From assembly GCA_049582065.1 (NCBI GenBank), contig JBAUTF010000352.1, positions 1 to 17,241 of the forward strand: a DNA stretch of 17,241 nt, in the 5' to 3' direction. The translations under genes were made by a program, and so were the position numbers. Of this stretch, positions 6,472-13,714 are shown in pieces. The notes beneath the pieces were generated by a model that was not told the DNA's origin, made no database searches, and worked only from the letters and a program-made list of their open reading frames with translations. Every line of letters starts with the position of its first letter. Position 1 is the first letter of the stretch. Source of the DNA: DATKSS01 sp049582065. Its GTDB lineage: Bacteria > Chloroflexota > Dormibacteria > Dormibacterales > Dormibacteraceae.

Positions 6472-8740
6472 AAGCCGCGAGCCAACGCTCGAGGACCGCC
6501 GCCACCACGTGCAGCTTCACCGGCTTGGAGATGTAGTCGTCCATGCCGGCGGCCAGGCAGCGCTCGCGGTCCCCTGGAAGCGCTGCGGCAGTCATCGCGA
6601 TGATGGGCGTGCGCCGGCCTCGGCGCTCGTTGCCGCGGACTCGGCGCGTGGCTTCGTAGCCGTCCATCTCTGGCATCTGGCAGTCCATCAACACGGCGTC
6701 GTAGTCCGCCTGGCGGAGCATGGCCACCGCTTCCGCGCCGGTCGCTGCCACATCCGCGCGATACCCGAGACGTTGGACCATTCGCACAGCGACCTTGAGG
6801 TTGGCGGCGTTGTCCTCAACCACCAGGACTCGGGCCGGCTGCCTTCCGGCGTCGGGAGCCCGCGGTTCGACCTCGGAGGTGTTCGTGGCGGTGCTCGAGC
6901 GCTCCGCCATCCGCTCGAGCAGCATGTCGAAGAGCTGCGAGGGCCGGACGGGCTTGACCATCTCGACATCGACGCCCGGGACCGCGACCTCCGATTTGCC
7001 AGCCGAAGTGAGCAGGATCACGACGACGTCCTGCAACGACCTGTCGTTGCGGATCTCCGCGACGAGGGTCGCGCCGTCCATGTCAGGCATCATCATGTCC
7101 ACGATCGCGACCTCGAACGGCGCGTCCGATCGTGCCGCCTGCCTCATCTCGCGCAGGGCCTGGCGAGCCCCATCGAAGCTCTGCGCGCGCATCCCCCACG
7201 ACTTCACGTAGCGCTCGACGATGGTGCGGTTGGTCCGGTTGTCGTCCACGATGGCGACGGCCGTGCCCGCCAGGTCCGACGGGCGCCGCGACGCCCGCCC
7301 GAGTGAGCTCGACTCGCGGAACAGAGCAGTGAACCAGAACCGGCTGCCTTTGCCCTTGTCACTTGCCACCCCGATCTCGCCGCCCATCAGCTGGGTCAGC
7401 ATCCTGGCGATGGCGAGGCCAAGCCCCGTGCCGCCATGCCGGCGCGTGGTGGAGCTGTCGACCTGCGAGTAGGTGGAGAAGACGCGCGCCTGCTCGTCTT
7501 CGGTGAGGCCGATCCCGGTGTCCGCGACCTCGAAGTGGACCGAGATGCCCGGGCCTTTCGAGGTGTGCTTGCGCGCGCGCACGGCGACCTCTCCGGACTC
7601 CGTGAACTTGATCGCGTTGGCGACCAGGTTGATGAGGACCTGGCGCAGACGACCCGGGTCGCCGATCACGATCTCAGGCACATCCGCCTCGACGTCGAGC
7701 ACCAGTTCGATGCCTTTGTTAGCGGCCGCCTCGGCGAAAAGCTCGACCGCTTCCTCCACGACGTGCTTGGGGCTGAAATCGATGGTCTCCAGGCGCACGC
7801 GACCCGCCTCGATACGGGAGAAGTCGAGGATGTCATTGATGATTTCCAGCAGGGCATCGCCCGAGGTGCGCACCGTCTCGACATACTCGCGCTGCTCCGA
7901 CGTCAGCTCCGTGTCGAGCAGCAGCCCGGTCATCCCGATCACCCCATTCATCGGGGTGCGGATCTCATGGCTCATGGTGGCGAGAAACTCCGACTTGAGC
8001 CGGGTGAGCTCTTGCAGGTCCTGGTTGCGCTGTGCGAGGTCGGCGAGGAGCTCCGACTTGACCTGCTCAGCGGCGGTCGCCGCTGCGCGGTTCTTCTCGA
8101 GCTGCAGGACGACACGCCGCACCAGGACGCCGAACGCCACGAGGAGCAGCGCTTCGAGCACCGCCGCGGCGGGGTCGCCTGCAGCCGGGTTGACGAACGT
8201 GACCAGGATCAGGTCCGCGACCGCCAGCGCGGCACCGATCGCGAACTCCACCGTGGTGTAGTAGAGCGCGAGGAAGATCAGCGGCAGGAGGACGAATGGG
8301 AATGCGCGCACGACGCTCAACCCGAACTGGACTTCCAGGGCGAAAGCGACCGCCAGCGCGCCCACGGGTGAGACGGCGTGCAGGTATCGCGGTATCCGCT
8401 CCCAGGGCAGCAGGACGAGAGCGCCGCCAAGGGCGGTGATCACGACCGATGCAACGAAGCCGAAGGTCGTGCCGCCGGACCACAGCGGGTACAGCGCGAG
8501 GATGAAGCCGCCGACCACGGGGATCGCGGTCACGACGCCGCTGCGAGCGGGCGTGTCGATCTCGGCCAGGGGGATCAGGACGAGCGCGACGCCCACGACC
8601 GCCGCGCCGGTCAGGGCCAACGAGGTCGTGACCGCCGAAAACCCGTGCAGGCTCACCAGGCCGACTATGGATAACCCGATGAACGGGTATACGCGCCGGC
8701 TGAGTCCTTCGGCTTGGAGAGGCGTGTTGAGATGGTTCAA
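6458..8740 (-). CDS. Membrane hybrid histidine kinase (HisKA-HATPase-REC-REC)
   Basis: 760 aa from TTG 8740. An N-terminal integral membrane sensor (about residues 17-205, several hydrophobic helices, no large extracytoplasmic loop) leads through a helical linker to the HisKA H-box MSHEIRTPMNG with phospho-His258. HATPase motifs follow: NLVANAIKFTESG, DTGIGL, GTGLGLAIARML. REC1 has acceptor Asp548 (VDMMMPDMDG) and Lys in VKPV; REC2 has acceptor Asp686 (MDCQMPEMDG) and Lys in ISKPV. There is no C-terminal HPt domain, although many REC-REC hybrid kinases end in one or pair with one in trans. TTG is the only usual start between the upstream in-frame stop (8795-8797) and the membrane domain, and it has no clear SD. 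It is convergent with the REC-PP2C gene. The signal sensed cannot be told from sequence. Confidence 0.93.
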   Translation of the reverse strand: MNHLNTPLQAEGLSRRVYPFIGLSIVGLVSLHGFSAVTTSLALTGAAVVGVALVLIPLAEIDTPARSGVVTAIPVVGGFILALYPLWSGGTTFGFVASVVITALGGALVLLPWERIPRYLHAVSPVGALAVAFALEVQFGLSVVRAFPFVLLPLIFLALYYTTVEFAIGAALAVADLILVTFVNPAAGDPAAAVLEALLLVAFGVLVRRVVLQLEKNRAAATAAEQVKSELLADLAQRNQDLQELTRLKSEFLATMSHEIRTPMNGVIGMTGLLLDTELTSEQREYVETVRTSGDALLEIINDILDFSRIEAGRVRLETIDFSPKHVVEEAVELFAEAAANKGIELVLDVEADVPEIVIGDPGRLRQVLINLVANAIKFTESGEVAVRARKHTSKGPGISVHFEVADTGIGLTEDEQARVFSTYSQVDSSTTRRHGGTGLGLAIARMLTQLMGGEIGVASDKGKGSRFWFTALFRESSSLGRASRRPSDLAGTAVAIVDDNRTNRTIVERYVKSWGMRAQSFDGARQALREMRQAARSDAPFEVAIVDMMMPDMDGATLVAEIRNDRSLQDVVVILLTSAGKSEVAVPGVDVEMVKPVRPSQLFDMLLERMAERSSTATNTSEVEPRAPDAGRQPARVLVVEDNAANLKVAVRMVQRLGYRADVAATGAEAVAMLRQADYDAVLMDCQMPEMDGYEATRRVRGNERRGRRTPIIAMTAAALPGDRERCLAAGMDDYISKPVKLHVVAAVLERWLAASRVS

Positions 8741-8881
8741 CTGGCGGGCCAGCAGCTTAAGCCAGTTGCCACGCAGGCGCGCGAAACGAACCTCTTAAGT
8801 GGGGTCTGAGCGCGAGGGTGGCGGGCTAGACTTTGCATCCTGCGCACCTTCCATCCCGCCAGGGGGGGCGAGGTTTCAGGG
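8741..8881. promoter_or_regulatory. Divergent intergenic region between the two kinase operons
   Basis: A 141-bp gap between divergent kinase genes. On the plus strand TAGACT (8827-8832) is a candidate -10 box with a leader of about 40 nt, and a purine-rich GGGCGAGG just upstream of GTG 8882 is the likely ribosome-binding site. On the minus strand the hybrid-kinase frame stays open back to 8795 without an ATG/GTG/TTG, so its start or leader may lie inside this gap. Confidence 0.4.
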
Positions 8882-11278
8882 GTGTTGCCAGAACCCGAAG
8901 CGCCTGTCGCGCCATGGAGTCGGGGCCTGGTGCGTCGAGCCACACCCTTTGTCGCCATCGCCGCCATCTTCGCCATCCAGGCCCTGGCAGACGCCAGCCC
9001 GGTGCTGGCGTTTCCGCTTTACCTGGCCGTCGTCCTGGTCGCTGCTCTGAAGCTGAGCCGGATCGAGTCCGTCGCGGCCGCCACGCTGGCCGCGATCGCT
9101 ATCCTGATCCGCCCCTTGGTGACCGGCGCCCAGGCGTCGGACATGGCTCCCGCGCTGCTCCTGGCAGCCGTGCTCGTGGTCGTCACGGTGGCCGTCGGCG
9201 AGGCGGCAAGGCAGGCCCGCGAGACTGCCAACGAGGCGCAGCGAAGGGCCGCGCGCACAGCCGCCGCGGAACAGCGGGTCCGCACGATGCTCGAGGCGGC
9301 CATGGTAGGCCTTGCTCTCACTGATCTCGACGGCAGATGGACCCAGGTCAACGAGCAGCTGAGCCGCATCCTCGGCCGCAACCGCGATGACATCCTGCAG
9401 ACCCCTCTGGGAGCGCTCACCCCGGAGAGTGACCGCCAGGTGATCGACGAGGCGCTCGCCCTTCTTCGCTCGGGCGACATCGTGCAGTGGGAAGGCGAGC
9501 TCAACCATGTCCGGCCGGATGGGACGCTCGTCCCGGTCGCCGTCGCCATCGCCAAGCCGTCCCCTGACGCCAATCTGCTTGTCGTGCAGGAGACCGACAT
9601 CTCCGAACGCCGTCGGGTGGAGCTCATCCGCGACTGCCTGGTCGCCGTCAGGCGCGCGATCCTCGACTCGACAAGCTGGGATCAGACCCTCCCGGTCGTG
9701 CTGGACAGCCTCGGCTCCTACCTCGACTGGGACGTGGCGCTTCACTGGATGGTCGATTCGGAGCGCACAACGCTGCGGGTGAGGCACGACTGGCGCTCGG
9801 ACGGCGCGGCCCATGACGGGTTCCTCGAGCAGAGCCGCTCACTGTCGCTCACCGGCGGCGCGGGGCTGGTGAGCAGGGTCTGGCGTTCGGGGGTGGTCGG
9901 GGCCGAGATGAACCTGGACCAGGCGCAGGACTACGAGCGCGTGGAAGCGGCTCGCCGGGCGGGGCTCCACGCCGCCCTCGCCCTGCCGGTCGTCGAAAGC
10001 GGATTGGTCACCGGTGTGATCGAGCTGTTGGGCAGCCGCCCCAGGAGCGTCCGGGACGACGAGGTGACCGCCATGGCGACGATCGGCGTCGAGATCGGCC
10101 AGTTCATCCGCCGCAGCGAGACGGCCGAGGCGCTGCGCCGGAGCGAAGCCGACCACCGCGCGATCTACGAGCGCTCGCCCATCGGGATCGCCCGCATCAG
10201 CGCGGAAGGAGAGCTGCTCGAGGCCAACCCGGCGCTGCTGGCCATGGTCGAGCATGACTTCGAGACGATGCGGGCGAACGCCTGGCCGGACCTGCTCCGC
10301 GCGTACGACCATGCCGCCTCGCGTCATCGCGCCGCCCCCCTGCTCGCGGGGATCACAGACGGGCGCAACGTCCAGGTCAGGGCCGTGACCGCGAGCGGAA
10401 AGTGGTTGTGGCTCCAGCTGACGGCGACCTCAATCCCGGACGCCAGCGGCAGGCCCGAGCACGTCCTGGTCATGGTGGAAGACGTCACCGCCGTGCGCGA
10501 GACGTCGGACAAGCTGGCCGAGGCACTCGAATCACAGCGCAGCGCGAACGCCAACCTCGAAAAGCTGGACCGGACCAAGACCGAGTTCCTGAGCATCGTG
10601 AGCCATGAGTTCAGGACCGCGCTGACCGGCATCCAGGGCTTCAGTGAGCTCATCCGCGACGGGGGCCTGGAGCCCGATGAGCTGCGCGCCTACGGTGGCT
10701 ACATATTCAACGACGCTGACCGGGTCAACCGGCTCATCGGCGACATGCTCGACCTCGACCGTATGGAGTCCGGCCGGATGATCATGCGAAGCGGCGCAGT
10801 GGACGTCAACGAGGTGCTGAGCGAGGCCATGGCCCGGGCGGGCACGGCGGCTTCCACGGTCGAGTTCAAGGCCGATCTCGACCCGCGGCTGCCCATCGTC
10901 TCCGGCGACCGCGACCGGCTGATCCAGGTCATCAGCAACCTGGTCAACAACGCGATCAAGTATTCGCCCGAAGGCGGCACGGTGACGCTGTCCAGCCGCG
11001 CCGAGGGCGGTTTTGCCCTCATCAGCATCTCGGACACCGGGCTTGGCATCCCCTCAGACGAGATCGGACACGTCTTCGAGCGCTTCCGTCGGGTGCGCAG
11101 CGGAGCCGCCCAGTCAATTCCCGGGACTGGCCTGGGCCTCACGATCGTTAAGCAGATAGTGGAGATGCACGGGGGCAAGATCTGGGTGGAATCGGCCGTC
11201 GGGCATGGCTCGGCCTTCCACTTCACCGTCCCCATGGCCGTGGACAACACGAGCCCCATGCAGCTCCGGCATGGCTGA
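8882..11278 (+). CDS. Membrane PAS-GAF-PAS sensor histidine kinase
   Basis: 798 aa from GTG 8882. About four hydrophobic segments lie in residues 18-105, followed by a charged helical segment (EAARQARETANEAQRRAA). Domains in order: PAS1 about 130-245 (AAMVGLALTDLDGRW, ending VQETDISERRR), GAF about 250-405, PAS2 about 420-545 (YERSPIGIARISAEGELLE), HisKA with H-box SIVSHEFRTALTGI and phospho-His575, HATPase about 675-785 (QVISNLVNNAIKYSPEGG, DTGLGIP, GTGLGLTIVKQIVEMHGG). It is a complete, apparently active kinase. The stop lies inside the start of the next gene (ATGGCTGA), so the two are translationally coupled, and the single-domain response regulator that follows is the obvious phospho-partner. 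The ligands of the PAS and GAF domains are unknown. Confidence 0.94.
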   Translation: MLPEPEAPVAPWSRGLVRRATPFVAIAAIFAIQALADASPVLAFPLYLAVVLVAALKLSRIESVAAATLAAIAILIRPLVTGAQASDMAPALLLAAVLVVVTVAVGEAARQARETANEAQRRAARTAAAEQRVRTMLEAAMVGLALTDLDGRWTQVNEQLSRILGRNRDDILQTPLGALTPESDRQVIDEALALLRSGDIVQWEGELNHVRPDGTLVPVAVAIAKPSPDANLLVVQETDISERRRVELIRDCLVAVRRAILDSTSWDQTLPVVLDSLGSYLDWDVALHWMVDSERTTLRVRHDWRSDGAAHDGFLEQSRSLSLTGGAGLVSRVWRSGVVGAEMNLDQAQDYERVEAARRAGLHAALALPVVESGLVTGVIELLGSRPRSVRDDEVTAMATIGVEIGQFIRRSETAEALRRSEADHRAIYERSPIGIARISAEGELLEANPALLAMVEHDFETMRANAWPDLLRAYDHAASRHRAAPLLAGITDGRNVQVRAVTASGKWLWLQLTATSIPDASGRPEHVLVMVEDVTAVRETSDKLAEALESQRSANANLEKLDRTKTEFLSIVSHEFRTALTGIQGFSELIRDGGLEPDELRAYGGYIFNDADRVNRLIGDMLDLDRMESGRMIMRSGAVDVNEVLSEAMARAGTAASTVEFKADLDPRLPIVSGDRDRLIQVISNLVNNAIKYSPEGGTVTLSSRAEGGFALISISDTGLGIPSDEIGHVFERFRRVRSGAAQSIPGTGLGLTIVKQIVEMHGGKIWVESAVGHGSAFHFTVPMAVDNTSPMQLRHG

Positions 11279-11687
11279 GTCGGTCCAGGCGGGCGGGCAA
11301 GGTCTTGCAAGCAGCTCGGGGCTCTTCACCGTCCTCGTCGCGGATGACAACGACGTCGCCCAGCGGCTGTGCAAGCGCGTGCTCGAGAAGGCAGGTTACG
11401 GCGTGCTGATCGCGGCTGACGGCCTCCAGGCCGTGGACATCGCACTCAAGCGGCACCCCTCGATGATCCTGATGGACGTCGCCATGCCGGGTATCGACGG
11501 CCTGGAGGCTATGCGGCGGATCAAGCTGGAGATGCCGGCGATGCCCATCGTCATCGCCAGCGCGCACTCGATGGCGAGCGACCGCGAGCGGTTCCTCGCG
11601 GCGGGCGCCGACGACGTGCTGAGCAAGCCTTTCCGCCTGGCCGACCTCATCGCGATCGTGGCCAAGCTCGCCGAAGAGCCGAAGTGA
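11271..11687 (+). CDS. Single-domain response regulator (REC only)
   Basis: 138 aa from ATG 11271, which overlaps the kinase stop by 8 nt. It has one REC domain: Asp25/Asp26 (VADDND), acceptor Asp69 (LMDVAMPGIDG), Ser97 (VIASAHS) in the switch position, Lys119 (LSKPF). There is no output domain, so it must act by protein-protein contact or as a phosphorelay intermediate, like CheY or Spo0F. The frame is open upstream to 11205, but that part overlaps the kinase C-terminus and looks non-coding (Pro/Ser-rich), so the short start is preferred. It ends in a 4-base GTGA overlap with the Ser/Thr kinase gene, so the three proteins are made together, suggesting a path from His kinase through REC to Ser/Thr kinase. 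Confidence 0.93.
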   Translation: MAESVQAGGQGLASSSGLFTVLVADDNDVAQRLCKRVLEKAGYGVLIAADGLQAVDIALKRHPSMILMDVAMPGIDGLEAMRRIKLEMPAMPIVIASAHSMASDRERFLAAGADDVLSKPFRLADLIAIVAKLAEEPK

Positions 11688-13348
11688 AAGACCTGACCGG
11701 GACCAGGCTCGGTCAATACGAGATCGTCGAGCGCCTCGGCGGCGGCGGCATGGCCGTGGTATATCGCGCCGTGCAGCAGCCGCTAGGCCGTGAGGTCGCG
11801 CTGAAAGCGTTGTCGTCGGAGCTGTTCCAGGACGAGGGATTTGTCAAACGGTTCGAGACCGAGGCCAAGACCCTCGCCAAGCTGGACCACCCCAACATTC
11901 TTCCGATCTACGACTTCGAGGTCACGGAGGGGGTCGCGTTCCTGACCATGCCCCTTATCCGCGGCGGCACGCTGCGCGACATCCTGAATCGAGGGCCGCT
12001 CGACCCGTTGACCGCGTGGCGATACCTGCGCGAGATCGGCGACGGCCTGCAGCACGCGCACGATGCAGGCATCGTCCACCGCGACCTCAAGCCGACCAAC
12101 GTCCTGATCCACTCGGACGGCCGCGCGATGCTTGCGGACTTCGGCCTTGCGCGCGGAGCGGGACAGCCCACCCACCTCACCACTATCGGCCTCGCGATCG
12201 GAACGCCCGGCTACATGGCGCCCGAGCAGGTGATGGGCCATGACGTGGACAAGCGCGCCGACATCTACGCGATGGGCGTGTTGACCTTCGAGATGCTCAC
12301 CGGGCGATTGCCCTACATCGGCGCCAACCGAATGGAGGTCGCGTACGCGACCGTCAACTCGCCGATCCCCGCGGCCGTGAAGCTGAACCCCGTGCTTCCG
12401 GACGAGCTCGACCAACTGCTCGCGAAGGTGCTCGCCAAGGATCCCGCGCAGCGACCGCAGACCGTGCGCGACCTACTGGCGCAGATGGCCAAGCTTCCTC
12501 AGCGCCGGATCGCTCCGGTGGCGGTGGCCGCGCCCGTGCCGGCAGCGGCCGGCGCCGGCCCCGGCGGAGTGGTGGTCATGCCGAGACCGGCGACCGGGGC
12601 CCAGGGCCCGGATACGACCTCGATGCATGTCGTGTCGGCCCCGGCGATCCTGCACGGTTCGCCACCGCCGACACCGACCACCACTGCCGGCTCGGCGATC
12701 AGGACCCTCGAGCTCATGGGCGTCAAGCCGGCACGCGCGAGGGGCCGCTTCATCCTCAACTCACACGTCAGCAACATCATTCACGTCGCCCGCGACATCA
12801 CCGGCGACCGGTGGCCCGAGGTCGCCTACGCGGCGGGCCTGGTGCAGTACGTGGAGCAGGATCCGCCGCACGATGACCAGCTGTCCTCGCCGGTCGAGTC
12901 CTTGAGTCGCTTGAACGAAGCCTTCGAGACGATTTACGGACCCGAGGCGGAGGACATGATCCGCGCGTGGGGACGGCGCGCCACCGAGCGGTGGCTCGCG
13001 GAGGGCAGGCACGGCATGGGTGGGCCGCGGCGCTTGGTGCCAGGCCGGCAGCGCAAGCTGGCCGGTGTGGTCAAGAACTTCACCGAGGCGATGGACAACG
13101 TTCGTGGCGAGCACACGCATGCGTGGCTCCAGGTCGACGAGCACCAGTTCTGGCTGGTCAACTTCTCGAACATGTTCGCTCTCGGCCGGATCAAGACTGT
13201 CAAGTCCTGCCACATGTGGACCTCGACCATCGAAACGATCCTGCGTTGGGCCGGGCTGGCCAACGACTGGTACGTAGAAGAGGTCGAGTGCGGCTGCGTG
13301 ACCGGGACGTTCGATTGCGTCTTCGCCATCCGCTCCGTGGAGAGCTAA
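11684..13348 (+). CDS. Ser/Thr protein kinase with C-terminal V4R-like domain
   Basis: 554 aa from GTG 11684, overlapping the upstream stop. Hanks-type kinase domain about residues 10-275: Gly-rich loop GGGGMAVVY (19-27), Lys41, alpha-C Glu60, HRDLKPTN with Asp134, DFG with Asp152, GTPGYMAPE ending at Glu181; all catalytic residues are present. A Pro/Ala/Thr-rich linker follows (about 276-345). Residues about 350-554 form a separate globular domain with Cys509, Cys536, Cys538 and Cys545. Its end, EVECGCVTGTFDCVFAI, resembles the V4R (BchJ/XylR-N/TRAPP-Bet3-like) ligand-binding family signature, and the helical stretch with YGPEAEDMIRAWGRRA also fits. No membrane segment is seen, unlike PknB-type kinases, so it should be cytosolic and perhaps controlled by a small molecule or metal. 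The kinase call is firm; the V4R assignment is from pattern recognition and moderate. Confidence 0.92.
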   Translation: MKDLTGTRLGQYEIVERLGGGGMAVVYRAVQQPLGREVALKALSSELFQDEGFVKRFETEAKTLAKLDHPNILPIYDFEVTEGVAFLTMPLIRGGTLRDILNRGPLDPLTAWRYLREIGDGLQHAHDAGIVHRDLKPTNVLIHSDGRAMLADFGLARGAGQPTHLTTIGLAIGTPGYMAPEQVMGHDVDKRADIYAMGVLTFEMLTGRLPYIGANRMEVAYATVNSPIPAAVKLNPVLPDELDQLLAKVLAKDPAQRPQTVRDLLAQMAKLPQRRIAPVAVAAPVPAAAGAGPGGVVVMPRPATGAQGPDTTSMHVVSAPAILHGSPPPTPTTTAGSAIRTLELMGVKPARARGRFILNSHVSNIIHVARDITGDRWPEVAYAAGLVQYVEQDPPHDDQLSSPVESLSRLNEAFETIYGPEAEDMIRAWGRRATERWLAEGRHGMGGPRRLVPGRQRKLAGVVKNFTEAMDNVRGEHTHAWLQVDEHQFWLVNFSNMFALGRIKTVKSCHMWTSTIETILRWAGLANDWYVEEVECGCVTGTFDCVFAIRSVES

Positions 13349-13350
13349 AA

Positions 13351-13408
13351 CAGCCAATTCGATTGTTGCGCCCGTTGTTATGCCTCCAGGCTTAACATCA
13401 GCCAATTC
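13351..13408. repeat. Pair of 10-bp direct repeats (CAGCCAATTC)
   Basis: CAGCCAATTC occurs at 13351-13360 and again at 13399-13408, 48 bp apart, just after the Ser/Thr kinase stop. It could be a pair of binding sites or a chance repeat; the local AT content is higher than in the flanking genes. Confidence 0.4.
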
Positions 13409-13429
13409 CTTAACCCCTCCCTCCTTTCT

Positions 13430-13471
13430 GAAGGTCCTCTGCCCCCCGGCGGAGGACCTTCTCTTCTCTCC
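13430..13471 (+). terminator. Rho-independent-type terminator of the kinase operon
   Basis: GAAGGTCCTCTGCC (13430-13443) pairs with GGCGGAGGACCTTC (13448-13461) over 14 bp with one G-U pair and a CCCC loop. It is followed by the pyrimidine-rich tract TCTTCTCTCC. The tail is not a pure U-run, but the stem is very stable and lies 80 bp after the Ser/Thr kinase stop. Confidence 0.8.
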
Positions 13472-13490
13472 AGGGAACCAAATGTTCACC

Positions 13491-13558
13491 GGCGTCCGAG
13501 CCCTCAACGGCCGGAGATTCGCGGACGCCTGCCGAATCGCCAACTCGGCCGGATTCGG
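13491..13558. repeat. Tandem inverted repeats, possible structured leader
   Basis: GGCGTCCG (13491-13498) pairs with CGGACGCC (13522-13529), and CCGAATC (13532-13538) pairs with GATTCGG (13552-13558). CGAATC (13533-13538) can instead pair with an upstream GATTCG (13516-13521), so alternative folds are possible. GGCCGG followed by ATTCG occurs twice (13509-13521 and 13547-13557, the first with two extra bases). The function is unknown. Confidence 0.4.
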
Positions 13559-13702
13559 GCACGTCTACCCCTTCTTGACCCCTCGCCGTGCTGGGAGCTG
13601 TAGGGACAGCCCGCAGCCGGGATGAACCTGGCCGCCCTGGCCACGCGGAAATCGGCAACGGCCGACCGAGTCCCGGAGGAAGGGCGCCGGCTCGCAGTTG
13701 GA

Positions 13703-13714
13703 TACAGTCATCTG
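13703..13714 (+). promoter_or_regulatory. Candidate -10 box for a leaderless glycosyltransferase mRNA
   Basis: TACAGT at 13703-13708 resembles a -10 box and lies 6 nt before ATG 13715, so transcription could start at the ATG itself. There is no SD before this ATG. I see no clear -35 box. Confidence 0.45.

Larger units (their letters stand above)
13349..13714. other. Non-coding region between kinase operon and sugar genes
   Basis: This 366-bp stretch has no gene I can support. It holds a 10-base direct repeat, a strong plus-strand terminator, two tandem hairpins (13491-13558) and a candidate leaderless promoter just before the glycosyltransferase. A short plus-strand frame from 13380 crosses the terminator, lacks an SD and shows no recognisable domain, so I leave it out. 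Confidence 0.6.

Noticed and set aside
7436..8371. Plus-strand frame of 311 codons, with another at 7473-8261
   Set aside because: Antisense shadows of the hybrid histidine kinase, which has unmistakable HisKA, HATPase and REC motifs.
8876..9814. Minus-strand frame of 312 codons over the PAS-GAF-PAS kinase
   Set aside because: Shadow of the kinase gene, with no recognisable domain and composition typical of a mirror frame.
13380..13625. Possible 81-codon gene in the non-coding gap
   Set aside because: It runs through the terminator hairpin, has no SD and no recognisable domain.
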